Positions 1 through 7,927 of a DNA stretch of 33,986 bases are shown piece by piece. The notes below the pieces were generated by a model, which searched no databases, was not told the origin of the DNA, and worked only from the letters and a program-made list of their open reading frames with translations. The DNA is from Bacillota bacterium (lineage in GTDB: Bacteria > Bacillota > Clostridia > Peptostreptococcales > Anaerovoracaceae), in the NCBI GenBank assembly GCA_017621195.1, contig JAGATO010000324.1, forward strand, positions 1 through 33,986, read 5' to 3'. The position numbers and the translations under genes are program-made. Positions within the stretch are counted from its first letter, which is position 1, and every line of letters starts with the position of its first letter.

Positions 1-1
1 A

Positions 2-88
2 AAGGCAGCTGCACTGGAAAAGACGGCGTTTGAATACGAAGCGAAGATTCTGGCCGAGGCTACGGAACTGACGTTGATTGAGAAATAA
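2..88 (+). CDS. 3' end of an unidentified protein (partial)
   Basis: An open frame enters from the left edge and ends at TAA 86-88. The 28 visible residues are Ala/Glu/Lys-rich and helical in character, ending ATELTLIEK. It is followed by a strong intrinsic terminator about 40 nt downstream, which supports a real gene end. Too little is visible to name a family. Confidence 0.55.
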   Translation, partial: KAAALEKTAFEYEAKILAEATELTLIEK

Positions 89-130
89 AAATGCTGAGGT
101 TGGCTCCTCGCAGCCGCAGCGAATAATGCA

Positions 131-163
131 AAAGGACGGTCGTTTGGTGCGACCGTCCTTTTT
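131..163 (+). terminator. Intrinsic terminator, probably bidirectional
   Basis: A perfect 12-bp stem (AAAGGACGGTCG / CGACCGTCCTTT) with a 7-nt loop is followed by a T run on the plus strand. The minus strand also ends in four T. It lies between the partial plus-strand gene and the minus-strand aminotransferase stop at 207, so it can end both convergent transcripts. Confidence 0.9.
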
Positions 164-206
164 GTGGTTGTTGTGTGTTTGCGTTGTTTCGTTACAATGA
201 CCTGGC

Positions 207-1463
207 TCAGCCCTTGACAGCCTGAATGGCAGCAACCAGCTTTTCCGGAACCAGTGCGCACTTTTCTTCGCTGAGAGACGCGATGGAGATGCGAACGCCA
301 GCGCCCAGTACGACGGCGAAGACTTCGGACTTCTGCAGTTCCTTACCTACGGCTTCTGCCAGCTCCGCGCTTTCGAAGGGAATGGTAATGAAGAAACCGG
401 AGTCGAAGGGGCAGCTCTTCAGACCAACCTTGTTGGCAGCCTCGGTAAAGGCGGCGCCTCTTCTTCTCAGCATGTCAACGTACGCCTTCCGCTCTGCGGT
501 TACCTTGGCCTTCAGCTCGTCATCGTTGAAGATGCGGGCGATGGTTTCCATGGCGGCTCTGTTGCCGTTGGACCAGGAAGCGCGGCTGGCCACAGCCGTA
601 GCGTCCTTGAATTCCTTGGCGATTTCTGCAGTGGGAGCGACGCAGACCAGTGCACCGCAGCGCATGCCGTACATGGTGAAGCCTTTGGAAGCGGAGAACG
701 CATACAGAGGAAGGATGTTTTCCGGGTAGTTCATCAGCTTGTTCATGAATTGACGGTATTCGTGAGCGTCACCGGCGAAGTCCAGATAAGCGATGTCTAC
801 CACCAGAATGATGTTCTTGTCCGGATTTACAGACAGCAGAACTTCGTTGACCTTATCCCAGTCTTCCAGGGAGAAGGTGTAGCCGGTGGGGTTGTGAGCC
901 GGAGTGTTGATGATGATCAGAACCTGATCCTGAACCTCTAAAAGGCTGTTCAGCTTTTCAGCGAAGGAGGCCTGGTTGAACTTTCCTTCTTCGTCGAACA
1001 GAGTGTAGGTGGTTACCTTTCTCTGCTGTTCAGCACAGATGACCTTGTAGGGACCCCAGTGCCAGTCGGATGTCAGGATGGAATCGCCAGCCTTGGTGTA
1101 GCAGGAAACGGCGTTTCTCAGAGCGCCGGTACCGCCGGGAGCGTAGCAGGCTTCTACGAAGCCTTTGGTCTCGATGTCGCCGAAGACAGCGGTCTTGACG
1201 GCTTCCAGATAGGCGGGTACGCCGCTGATGGGGGCGTAGGCTGCATAATCCTTGGGAGCCAGGCTCTTCAAAACGTCGACGACAGAGGACAGAACGATCA
1301 GTTCGCCGTCATCATCCATCAGAGCGCCGATGGTGGAGTCGAATACCTTTTCTTTACCGATTTCGGCGATGCGGGCCTTGGCCAGGCTGGATACACCGAA
1401 TAACTTGTCAGGAGCGCCGATGGTGGTACGGCCGTTTTCCTGAACCAGAACAAATTTTCCCAT
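207..1463 (-). CDS. Class I/II (AspC/TyrB-like) PLP aminotransferase
   Basis: A 418-residue cytosolic fold-type I aminotransferase, expected to move an amino group between an aspartate- or aromatic-type amino acid and a 2-keto acid. Visible PLP-site residues are the NPTG motif (N191), D223-x-x-Y226 and the Schiff-base lysine K260 in FSASKGFTMYG. The length and the GMRCG stretch after the lysine fit the AspC/TyrB subgroup better than the shorter Ib type. The ATG has GAGGTG 7 nt upstream. Codon choice (GAA, GTA, AGA) resembles the BKACE and binding-protein genes here, which suggests high expression. It is divergent from lrgAB. Substrate specificity cannot be read from sequence alone. Confidence 0.88.
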   Translation of the reverse strand: MGKFVLVQENGRTTIGAPDKLFGVSSLAKARIAEIGKEKVFDSTIGALMDDDGELIVLSSVVDVLKSLAPKDYAAYAPISGVPAYLEAVKTAVFGDIETKGFVEACYAPGGTGALRNAVSCYTKAGDSILTSDWHWGPYKVICAEQQRKVTTYTLFDEEGKFNQASFAEKLNSLLEVQDQVLIIINTPAHNPTGYTFSLEDWDKVNEVLLSVNPDKNIILVVDIAYLDFAGDAHEYRQFMNKLMNYPENILPLYAFSASKGFTMYGMRCGALVCVAPTAEIAKEFKDATAVASRASWSNGNRAAMETIARIFNDDELKAKVTAERKAYVDMLRRRGAAFTEAANKVGLKSCPFDSGFFITIPFESAELAEAVGKELQKSEVFAVVLGAGVRISIASLSEEKCALVPEKLVAAIQAVKG

Positions 1464-1533
1464 AATGATTCACCTCTTAAATAATGTATCAACGATCCTT
1501 GTAAAAGCAAAAATGCTGCGTGTCTATACATTG

Positions 1534-1562
1534 ATTATATAGAGCCGACATTTTTTTAGCAA
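1534..1562 (-). promoter_or_regulatory. Sigma-A promoter of the aminotransferase
   Basis: On the minus strand TTGCTA (1562-1557), a 17-nt spacer and TATAAT (1539-1534) form a near-consensus promoter. The predicted leader to the ATG at 1463 is about 65 nt and contains a small AGCA/TGCT hairpin. Confidence 0.75.
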
Positions 1563-1589
1563 GAAAAAGATAGAAAACAGAAAAAAATG

Positions 1590-1598
1590 TGATAGAAT
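1590..1598 (+). promoter_or_regulatory. Extended -10 element upstream of lrgA
   Basis: TGA-TAGAAT is an extended -10 (TGn plus a 5/6 hexamer) without a recognisable -35 box. It lies about 70 nt before the lrgA ATG and 28 nt from the opposing aminotransferase -35, so the two transcription units share a compact divergent control region. Confidence 0.45.
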
Positions 1599-1665
1599 GG
1601 ATTCTGTTGTTGCGAAAAATAAGAAAACGAAGGGAATACGAAGAAAGAATAAGAGGGGAATAGAA

Positions 1666-2061
1666 ATGTATGTCAAACAGTTTTTCTGGATCGTGATTTC
1701 ATATTTTGCAGGGGGCCTTTTGTCGGAAGCACTGGGACTTCCCGTTCCGGCCAACGTGCTGGGACTGGTCTTTCTCTTCGGGATCCTGGCGCTGCGGTGG
1801 ATCCGCCTGTCTGACGTGGAGGATGCGGCGGACTTCATCATCGGCCATCTGGCCCTGATCTTTGTCCCGTCCGCCGTAGGAATCATGGAATACTTTGGCC
1901 TGTTTCAGTCGTCCTTCATCAGGATTGCCGTGCCGTGGCTCGGCGCCTGTGTGGTGGGCTACGCCGTCACCGGATGGGTGACGCAGGCGGCGATTCGGAT
2001 TCAGGAGAAGAGAGCGGGAATCGGCTGCGACGATGATGACTGCAGAGGAGGTGACCGATAA
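1666..2061 (+). CDS. lrgA: LrgA/CidA (PftA-like) membrane protein
   Basis: A 131-residue polytopic protein with about four hydrophobic segments and the family-typical stretch ALGLPVPANVLGLVFLFGIL near the N-terminus. The family was first described as holin-like (CidA/LrgA); the Bacillus subtilis homologue pair PftAB works as a facilitated pyruvate transporter. Start chosen at ATG 1666 because GAGGGGAA lies just upstream; an in-frame ATG at 1597 would add 23 basic residues and has no Shine-Dalgarno. The stop overlaps the lrgB start (TAATG), indicating translational coupling. The charged C-terminal tail ends near CDDDDCRGGDR. Confidence 0.88.
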   Translation: MYVKQFFWIVISYFAGGLLSEALGLPVPANVLGLVFLFGILALRWIRLSDVEDAADFIIGHLALIFVPSAVGIMEYFGLFQSSFIRIAVPWLGACVVGYAVTGWVTQAAIRIQEKRAGIGCDDDDCRGGDR

Positions 2062-2765
2062 TGGAACGAATTCTTGCACTGATCTTTGAAAGCCCCGTCT
2101 GGGGCATGGGTCTGACGCTGGGCGCCTACCTGATCGGAGTCGTGATTCAGCAGAAGACGAAGATCATGGCCTTACAGCCCATTCTGACGGCCAGCCTGCT
2201 GGTGATGGCGGTGCTGTCACTGACGGGACAGAGCTACGAAGCGTATTCACTTCAGAACACGTTCCTGGGTTACGTCCTGTCCTTATCCGCCGTAGTTCTG
2301 GCGGTGCCGGTCTATCGGAACCTGCACATTTTGAAGGCCTACTGGCTTCCCATTCTGCTGGGCGTGGGTGCAGGATCGGTTGCAACCATTGTCACGGCGG
2401 TGATTTTGGGGAAGGTCATGGGAACGGATATAGAACTGATCCTCTCCATGATTCCCAAAAGCTGTACGACGCCCATCGCCTACGGCGTTTCGGAAACATT
2501 GGGAGGAATCCCCGCCTTTACGGTGGCACTGGTGGTTCTGACGGGAATCGCAGGAGCGGTGTTCGGCCCTGCGCTTTTGAACGTACTGCGCATCGATCAC
2601 GAGATTGCCCGGGGACTAACGCTGGGAACCATCAGCCACGCCATCGGTACGACGCGGGCCTTTACAGAAGGTCAGATCTGCGGCTCCATGAGCAGCCTTG
2701 CCATGGCGCTGGCCGGAACGATGACCGCCTTTTTGGCACCGCTGATTGCTGCCGTGTTCTTTTAA
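2061..2765 (+). CDS. lrgB: LrgB (PftB-like) membrane protein
   Basis: A 234-residue integral membrane protein of the LrgB family. Recognisable conserved parts are the MIPKSCTTPIAYGVSETLGG segment and RGLTLGTISHAIGTTRAF. It is translated from an ATG sharing one base with the lrgA stop. Together they form the usual two-component unit: LrgA small subunit, LrgB larger pore-like subunit. Depending on the lineage the pair modulates murein hydrolase activity or carries pyruvate. The divergent aminotransferase makes 2-keto acid export or uptake an attractive reading, but that is inference. Confidence 0.9.
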   Translation: MERILALIFESPVWGMGLTLGAYLIGVVIQQKTKIMALQPILTASLLVMAVLSLTGQSYEAYSLQNTFLGYVLSLSAVVLAVPVYRNLHILKAYWLPILLGVGAGSVATIVTAVILGKVMGTDIELILSMIPKSCTTPIAYGVSETLGGIPAFTVALVVLTGIAGAVFGPALLNVLRIDHEIARGLTLGTISHAIGTTRAFTEGQICGSMSSLAMALAGTMTAFLAPLIAAVFF

Positions 2766-2968
2766 TGGATCCGTTTGTATGAAAGTAATCAAGGTACATT
2801 TATGTATCTAAAAGAGATTATACCAGGGATGCGTGAATGAAAAGCATGTGCACATGGGAAAATGCTGTGCCAGCCGTGATAAAAGAGTGCGCGGCACAGG
2901 CGCAATAGCGCAATTTTTGCGAATGAAATTCTACCGTCAGGTCAACACTATGATCGGAGGTGGAAATC
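2766..2968 (+). other. Intergenic region lrgB to M23 gene with weak hairpins
   Basis: No gene is visible in these 203 nt. Two overlapping short hairpins (GCGC-AATA-GCGC at 2900-2911 and CGCAA/TTGCG around 2909-2921, with a T5 run) could act as a weak lrgAB terminator. A possible sporulation-sigma promoter is GAATG (2835-2839), 16 nt, GGGAAAATG (2856-2864), about 105 nt before the downstream ATG. Both calls are tentative. Confidence 0.25.
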
Positions 2969-3667
2969 ATGCGTTCAAAAAATACAGATACCTATGAAAG
3001 CCAGAATAAGAGCTTTCAATATACGATGATCGCTGTGATCGGCGTCCTGATCGCGGTAGGGATCATCGCCTATGCTATGCGCGGCCTGGTGGGCGGAGAC
3101 GCCCGGATCCAGGAGCCGGTCAATCCCAACCCCATTCCCAATATGGGCGCGCAGGAGATGCCGCCGGATGTCAACGTATCTCAGACGGTGCCGTCGGTGG
3201 ACAGCAGGGATACCACAGGTGGAAGTGCCGTGACGAAAAAGGACGGAGACGGCGGTCGAGCAGACTACGGATTTACCAAGCCGGTGGAGGGAGAAATGCT
3301 GAAGGAATTTTCTACGGATACGCCCCTGTATTCCAAGACACTGGAGCAGTTTGAGATCCACTGTGGCGTGGATATCGAAGCCCCGGCCGACAGCCAGGTG
3401 AAAGCCATCGACGGCGGAACGGTGACGAAGGTCTATGAGGACGACAAACGGGGAATTACCATCGAAATCAGCCACGGCGACGGCTTCGTGTCGCGCTACT
3501 CCAATCTGAGCACCATGGAACTGGTAGAAGAAAACGACGTGGTGGAGCGGGGACAGGTGATCAGCGGCGTCGGAAATTCGGCGCTGTTTGAGACATTGGA
3601 TCCGGAACACCTGCACTTCGAGCTGTGGAGGGACGGAAAAGCAGTGGACCCGGCGGAGTATCTCTGA
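2969..3667 (+). CDS. spoIIQ: Membrane-anchored M23 endopeptidase, SpoIIQ-like
   Basis: A 232-residue protein with a short cytosolic N-terminus, one membrane segment (about residues 18-37), a linker rich in Pro, Asn and acidic residues (44-100), and a C-terminal LytM/M23 domain. The zinc-site residues are complete: H131 and D135 in HCGVD, H169, and H214-x-H216 in HLHFE. The YSKTLEQFEIHCGVDI stretch before the first ligand resembles SpoIIQ, the forespore partner of SpoIIIAH in the engulfment channel. Start is ATG 2969 with GGAGGT 7 nt upstream, not the in-frame GTG at 2960, which sits inside that site. It is monocistronic. A general membrane-bound cell-wall hydrolase is the alternative. Confidence 0.65.
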   Translation: MRSKNTDTYESQNKSFQYTMIAVIGVLIAVGIIAYAMRGLVGGDARIQEPVNPNPIPNMGAQEMPPDVNVSQTVPSVDSRDTTGGSAVTKKDGDGGRADYGFTKPVEGEMLKEFSTDTPLYSKTLEQFEIHCGVDIEAPADSQVKAIDGGTVTKVYEDDKRGITIEISHGDGFVSRYSNLSTMELVEENDVVERGQVISGVGNSALFETLDPEHLHFELWRDGKAVDPAEYL

Positions 3668-3691
3668 CTCCCCGGGCCCATTTTTTTGCAG

Positions 3692-4621
3692 TTATACCGC
3701 CATGGCGGCAATGACGCAGAACAGCGCCAGAGTAATCAACGTCGAAATGGAGCAGACACCGGAGGCAACCGCCGCGTCCTCGCGGCTGCGGCCGAGACCG
3801 GAGCTGAGGAAGCTGGGCGGCAGGCTGCAGTACAGCGCCACGGCCCATCGGGTCAGAGGGTCCACGGAAGGTAGCAGGGATAACATTCCCTGCATGATGG
3901 CAAAGTACACAACCATGATGGCGCAGTGAAGGGCACAGATGCGGGTCACGAAGCGCATTCCCTGACGTTCCAGCGAAAAATTGTAGCCCACGGTGAACAG
4001 GATGACGGCGCTGACGGGCTGCGCCAGAAAGGCGGCCGTTTTCAGGACGATGATTCCTACACCTGCGGCGTTTAGAGCATCGGCGGCCCCCGTCAGATTC
4101 AGCGCCAGGCCCAGGATTCCCATGAGCAGAAGGGGAGATTGAAATACTTTCTTTACGGTCTGGGATATCGTGGGGCTGGAACCGGTATCGGAGGACAGGA
4201 TGGCGATGACCGGAATGGCGACGAAGCCCTGAGCCACGTCCATGACGCCCATGCGATAGGCCTGACCGGCTCCGAACAGAGCTACGAACAGGGAAATGCC
4301 CAGCATTCCCGTCTCCTGTGCGGCGAACAGCATGGGGAGGTTGTGGAAGGGAAAGCGGCGCTTCCGCAGGCGAAAGGCGAAGATGGAGCCCGACAGCGTC
4401 AGCGGCAGAACCAGCACCATGGAGGTGATGGCTTCCGCGCCGAAGTCCGCTGTGAAGCAGGACTGAAAGAGGACGCAGGGCAGGGCGAATTTTACGACAA
4501 ACTGCTGCAGGCCGCGGATTTCCTCCGGATTCATCAGCTGCTTTCTGCGGGCGAAGGCTCCCAAAAGGATGGCGGCGAATACGGGGATGACGGCTTCTGA
4601 CACGAGTAATAGCTTTTCCAT
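3692..4621 (-). CDS. AEC-family (auxin efflux carrier type) transporter
   Basis: A 309-residue polytopic protein with about ten hydrophobic segments. The N-terminal IPVFAAILLGAFARRK and the LPCVLF motif in the second helix are typical of the AEC/malate permease family, whose bacterial members carry malonate, malate, lactate or other small carboxylates; several are unassigned. SD GGGAGAG precedes the ATG. It is convergent with the M23 gene, 24 nt apart, with a CCCGGGCCC-T7 stretch between them. A strong terminator upstream separates it from the aminotransferase at 4703-5896, so it needs its own promoter, which I cannot place convincingly. Substrate unknown. Confidence 0.85.
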   Translation of the reverse strand: MEKLLLVSEAVIPVFAAILLGAFARRKQLMNPEEIRGLQQFVVKFALPCVLFQSCFTADFGAEAITSMVLVLPLTLSGSIFAFRLRKRRFPFHNLPMLFAAQETGMLGISLFVALFGAGQAYRMGVMDVAQGFVAIPVIAILSSDTGSSPTISQTVKKVFQSPLLLMGILGLALNLTGAADALNAAGVGIIVLKTAAFLAQPVSAVILFTVGYNFSLERQGMRFVTRICALHCAIMVVYFAIMQGMLSLLPSVDPLTRWAVALYCSLPPSFLSSGLGRSREDAAVASGVCSISTLITLALFCVIAAMAV

Positions 4622-4646
4622 TGTAAACTCTCCCGGTTTGAGATGA

Positions 4647-4678
4647 AAAAGGGGGCTGTCCCAGGACAGCTCCCTTTT
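4647..4678 (-). terminator. Intrinsic terminator after the class I aminotransferase
   Basis: The hairpin AAGGGGGCTGTC / GACAGCTCCCTT with one mismatch and a CCAG loop is followed by T5 on the minus strand. It ends the aminotransferase transcript (stop at 4703) before the AEC gene start at 4621. Confidence 0.85.
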
Positions 4679-4702
4679 ATGTTACCTATGTGATATGACC
4701 GA

Positions 4703-5896
4703 TTAGTGGGTCTCGTTGTACTTCTTGATACCCATAGCCAGCAGATCCATGGCTCTTTCCAGGTCTTCCTTCTTCAGGATGTAGGCGAAGCGGACTTCGT
4801 CCTTACCCTTGCCAGCGGTAGCGTAGAAACCGCCGCCGGGAGCGTACATCACGGTCTCGCCGTTGTCTTCGAATTCGGTCAGCAGCCAGATCAGGAACTT
4901 TTCGGTATCGTCAACGGGCAGCTTGGCCATGACGTAGAAGGCACCCTTGGGTTCCTTGCATACGACGCCGGGGATCTCCATCAGCTTTCTGTACAGGGTG
5001 TCTCTTCTTTCCTTGTATTCGGCTCTGACAGCGTCGAAGTAGTCAGCAGGTACGGAGTACAGAGCAGCGGAAGCGATCTGGTCCAGAGTCGCTACGGACA
5101 GTCTGGCCTGGCAGATCTTCATCATGTGACCCTGCAGTTCCTTGTTTCTGGTGATGACGGTACCGATTCTGGCACCGCAGGCACTGAATCTCTTGGAAAC
5201 GGAGTCGATGATGATTACGTTGTCGTTGGCCTTCGGATACTGGCCCAGAGACATCAGGGGTTCGCCGCCGTATACGAATTCTCTGTATACTTCGTCGCCG
5301 ATCAGGAACAGGTCGTGTTCTACGGCGATGTCAACCATCAGCTGTAATTCTTCCGGAGTCAGAACAACGCCGGTGGGATTTCCGGGATTGGTGAACATGA
5401 TGGCTCTGGTGTGCTCGTTGATCAGGGATTCGATCTTTTCTCTGTCAGCGTAGTGGTAGCCTTCTTCCGGAGTGGTGGTCAGCGGACGGATGGAAGCACC
5501 GGTCACCTTTACGAAGGTGTTGTAGTTGGGATAGAAGGGTTCGGGGATGATGATTTCATCGCCGTCATCCAGAATGCAGTTCAGAGCGATCTGCAGAGCT
5601 TCGGAACCACCGGTGGTGATGAAGATGTCGCTGGTTTCGTAGTCGATGCCGATGTTGTGGTAGTAACCTCTTACCGCTTCTACCATTTCGGGGATACCGG
5701 GAGACGGAGCGTATTCCAGAACCGGAGCATTGAAGTTCTTAACGGCTTCAAAGTAAGCTTCCGGAGTCTTGATGTCTGGCTGACCGATGTTCAGCGGATA
5801 GATCTTCTTTCCCTTCTTCTTGCATTCTACCTGATACGGATAGAACTTACGAATCGGAGACAGGTTACATTGTGCAATTTTGCTGGAAAATTTCAT
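4703..5896 (-). CDS. Class I PLP aminotransferase (Ib, aspartate/aromatic type)
   Basis: A 397-residue aminotransferase of the Ib type. The sequence shows LNIGQPD near residue 35, GGSEALQ (96-102), NPGNPTG (170-176), D201-x-x-Y204 and the PLP lysine K235 in SVSKRFSACGARIG. The C-terminus has the usual RFAYI substrate-carboxylate arginine. Start at ATG 5896 is preferred because AGGAGG lies 6-7 nt upstream; a longer frame to 5944 has no ribosome site. It is monocistronic: extended -10 promoter, GC hairpin in the leader, terminator at the end. Codon usage is of the highly expressed kind, fitting a main catabolic transaminase. Exact amino acid unknown. Confidence 0.9.
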   Translation of the reverse strand: MKFSSKIAQCNLSPIRKFYPYQVECKKKGKKIYPLNIGQPDIKTPEAYFEAVKNFNAPVLEYAPSPGIPEMVEAVRGYYHNIGIDYETSDIFITTGGSEALQIALNCILDDGDEIIIPEPFYPNYNTFVKVTGASIRPLTTTPEEGYHYADREKIESLINEHTRAIMFTNPGNPTGVVLTPEELQLMVDIAVEHDLFLIGDEVYREFVYGGEPLMSLGQYPKANDNVIIIDSVSKRFSACGARIGTVITRNKELQGHMMKICQARLSVATLDQIASAALYSVPADYFDAVRAEYKERRDTLYRKLMEIPGVVCKEPKGAFYVMAKLPVDDTEKFLIWLLTEFEDNGETVMYAPGGGFYATAGKGKDEVRFAYILKKEDLERAMDLLAMGIKKYNETH

Positions 5897-5949
5897 TGGC
5901 GTGTCCTCCTGATTTCTTTCCCATAAAGATATTCCTAATTTCATAATCT

Positions 5950-6011
5950 GTGCGGAATCGCCTCCGCACCCAGTTTAAATTCAGTATAGCAAAAAATAAG
6001 GGGTTTGAGAA
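5950..6011 (-). promoter_or_regulatory. Promoter and leader hairpin of the class I aminotransferase
   Basis: Minus strand: TTCTCA (6011-6006), 17 nt, then TGC-TATACT (-10 hexamer 5988-5983), an extended -10 promoter. The leader holds a perfect 7-bp hairpin GTGCGGA / TCCGCAC (5950-5956 with 5963-5969, 6-nt loop) about 55 nt before the start. The rest of the 5897-6215 gap shows no gene. Confidence 0.55.
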
Positions 6012-6133
6012 GTATAACCGAAAAAAAACGTGAAAATTTTCTTTCACATCGGATTTGTGACGGAGCAGGGACGATATATACGAGAGAAAGACGGTTTTTC
6101 CCTAAAAACAGCGTCGTAATGGCCGTAAGTCTG

Positions 6134-6142
6134 TGATATAAT
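6134..6142 (+). promoter_or_regulatory. Extended -10 promoter of the Fic-fold/murB cluster
   Basis: TGA-TATAAT is a perfect extended -10 element 74 nt before the first gene of the cluster. No good -35 is visible. It is the only convincing plus-strand promoter between 5897 and the kce promoter, so it probably drives the Fic-fold gene, murB, PHP and rapZ together. Confidence 0.6.
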
Positions 6143-6215
6143 AAATCATAATAGAGAAACGAGGGCGCTGCGGCCAAAGGCGAAGCGGCGGCCAGACGGG
6201 AGAGGGGGAAGCCTC

Positions 6216-6974
6216 ATGTACGGTGAAATTCGACGGAAGCTGACGCTGTTAGAATCCGGAAAACCCTGGGGAGACCAGCTTTGTGACTTTCTGCGCCAGA
6301 CCGATCAGACGGACTGGATCTTTTCCTGTCTTCGCCTGTCCGGAAGTGCCCTGAGCCGCGAGAGCGTACAGAAGATTCTTCGGGGAGAGCTGGTGACGGA
6401 TGTGGCCCTTTCGGATCACCTGAAGCTCCATTCCTATGTGGAGGCCATGAAGGGACTGGAGGACATGAGGGAGATGCACTATGACATACTGTGCCGCAGC
6501 GGAATCCATGCCCTATACCAGGCTGTCTACAGAGAAGACCCGCAATATCGGCGCAGAGACCCTGTACTTCCCCAATGGGATTATCTAACGCCTCATTTTA
6601 CAGAGCTGGAGGAGAAGATGACCGCGCTGTATCAGGAGGCGGAGCGATGGAAGGACGGAGCGCCGCTCAGCGATGGACATCGGTCCAATCCGCTGCTTCA
6701 GGCCTGCGTGGTTCACATGGGTCTGATGGAGATCTATCCCTTCGGAGAACAGACCGAGGAGTTGGCCCGGTTTGCCATGCTCTACATCATGCTGTGCGCC
6801 GGACTGCCGGTGACGGTCATCGCCATGAGCGAACAGGAATACAACGTCTGCATCATGAATTATCTGCGCAGCGGGGATATCCTTCCCTTCTACCGGGTCA
6901 TGGAGCGGTCGGTATACAACAAAGTGGAAGTCTTGCTCCAGATCACCGCGGAGCTTGCGGGGAATCAGGACTGA
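6216..6974 (+). CDS. Degenerate Fic-fold protein (probable pseudo-AMPylase)
   Basis: A 252-residue soluble protein. Residues 167-185 (HMGLMEIYPF, then GEQTEELAR) line up with the Fic core HPFx(D/E)GNGRxxR. The catalytic His is Tyr174, and the Gly-Asn-Gly-Arg anion-binding residues are Q-T-E-E; only Pro-Phe, the acidic residue E178 and the last Arg185 remain. The N-terminal stretch LSGSALSRESVQKILRGE (41-58) resembles the region that carries the inhibitory helix in Fic proteins, but its Glu-Gly/Asn is missing too. The frame is intact and codons look normal, so this is a maintained pseudoenzyme rather than decay. It is first in the murB-rapZ unit, 38 nt before murB. Family assignment is inference. 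Confidence 0.6.
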   Translation: MYGEIRRKLTLLESGKPWGDQLCDFLRQTDQTDWIFSCLRLSGSALSRESVQKILRGELVTDVALSDHLKLHSYVEAMKGLEDMREMHYDILCRSGIHALYQAVYREDPQYRRRDPVLPQWDYLTPHFTELEEKMTALYQEAERWKDGAPLSDGHRSNPLLQACVVHMGLMEIYPFGEQTEELARFAMLYIMLCAGLPVTVIAMSEQEYNVCIMNYLRSGDILPFYRVMERSVYNKVEVLLQITAELAGNQD

Positions 6975-7012
6975 CAACTCTCTCATCACATTCAGAAAGG
7001 AAGCTTTGACCA

Positions 7013-7927
7013 TTGAAAAGCATAAACGATACGATACTGAAACGACTGGCCGCGGACATCGACCCGGCTCATCTGATCGAAAACTGCCCCATGAGCAGAT
7101 ACACCACCTTCCGGGCCGGAGGAAATGCGGCTCTTTTGATTCAGCCGGACTGCATGGTGGAGCTGTTTTCCGCTGTGAACATTCTGGGGCGAGAAAAGGT
7201 TCCATACATGATCATGGGTAACGGTTCCAACCTCCTGTTTAAAGACGAAGGCTACGACGGTGTGGTGATCCGCATCGGCGAGGGAATGGACCGGGTTCGC
7301 GTGGAAGGAAACGTGATCTTCGCCGAGCCGGGGATCAAGCTGTCCCAGCTGTCAAAGGTGGCGGCTGGCAATTCGCTGACGGGCCTGGAATTCGCCTGCG
7401 GCATTCCCGGTTCTCTGGGCGGCGCCGTCTACATGAACGCCGGAGCCTACGGTGGAGAGATGAAGGATGTGGTGTTGTCCACGTCGTCCCTGCGCCGAAA
7501 CAGCATGGTGAAGGACCGGGGAAAGGATCAGCTGGAATTCGGATATCGCACCAGCGTGTTCCAGAAGAGCGATGAAATTCTCATCGGCGTCAAGCTGCTT
7601 TTGAAGCCGGGCCATCCCTATCTGATCCAGGAAACTATGCAGGAGCTGAACGCCAAACGCAATGAAAAACAGCCGGTAAACCTGCCCAGCGCCGGCAGCT
7701 TCTTCAAGCGTCCCGAGGGGCACTTCGCCGGACAGCTGATCGAAGAGGCAGGGCTGAAGGGCTTGCAGGTGGGTGGAGCCAGAGTGTCCCCCATGCACGC
7801 CGGTTTCATCGTCAACGAAGGCGGTGCCACGGCTCAGGACATTCTGGATCTGATGAAGATCGTCCAGGAGACCGTCAGAGAGAAGAGCGGCGTCACTTTG
7901 GAGCCGGAGGTACGGATCATTGGATAA
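7013..7927 (+). CDS. murB: UDP-N-acetylenolpyruvoylglucosamine reductase MurB
   Basis: A 304-residue FAD- and NADPH-dependent enzyme that reduces UDP-GlcNAc-enolpyruvate to UDP-MurNAc, the second committed step of peptidoglycan precursor synthesis in the cytosol. Diagnostic parts are GNGSNLLF (FAD binding), GIPGSLGGAVYMNAGAYG, GYRTSVF with the proton-donor Ser, SAGSFFKRPEG and HAGFIVN. The length is that of short type II MurB found in Firmicutes. The start is TTG 7013 with AGAAAGGA 11 nt upstream; no ATG fits. Its 3' end overlaps the next gene by 8 bp, pointing to coupled translation. Confidence 0.96.
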   Translation: MKSINDTILKRLAADIDPAHLIENCPMSRYTTFRAGGNAALLIQPDCMVELFSAVNILGREKVPYMIMGNGSNLLFKDEGYDGVVIRIGEGMDRVRVEGNVIFAEPGIKLSQLSKVAAGNSLTGLEFACGIPGSLGGAVYMNAGAYGGEMKDVVLSTSSLRRNSMVKDRGKDQLEFGYRTSVFQKSDEILIGVKLLLKPGHPYLIQETMQELNAKRNEKQPVNLPSAGSFFKRPEGHFAGQLIEEAGLKGLQVGGARVSPMHAGFIVNEGGATAQDILDLMKIVQETVREKSGVTLEPEVRIIG

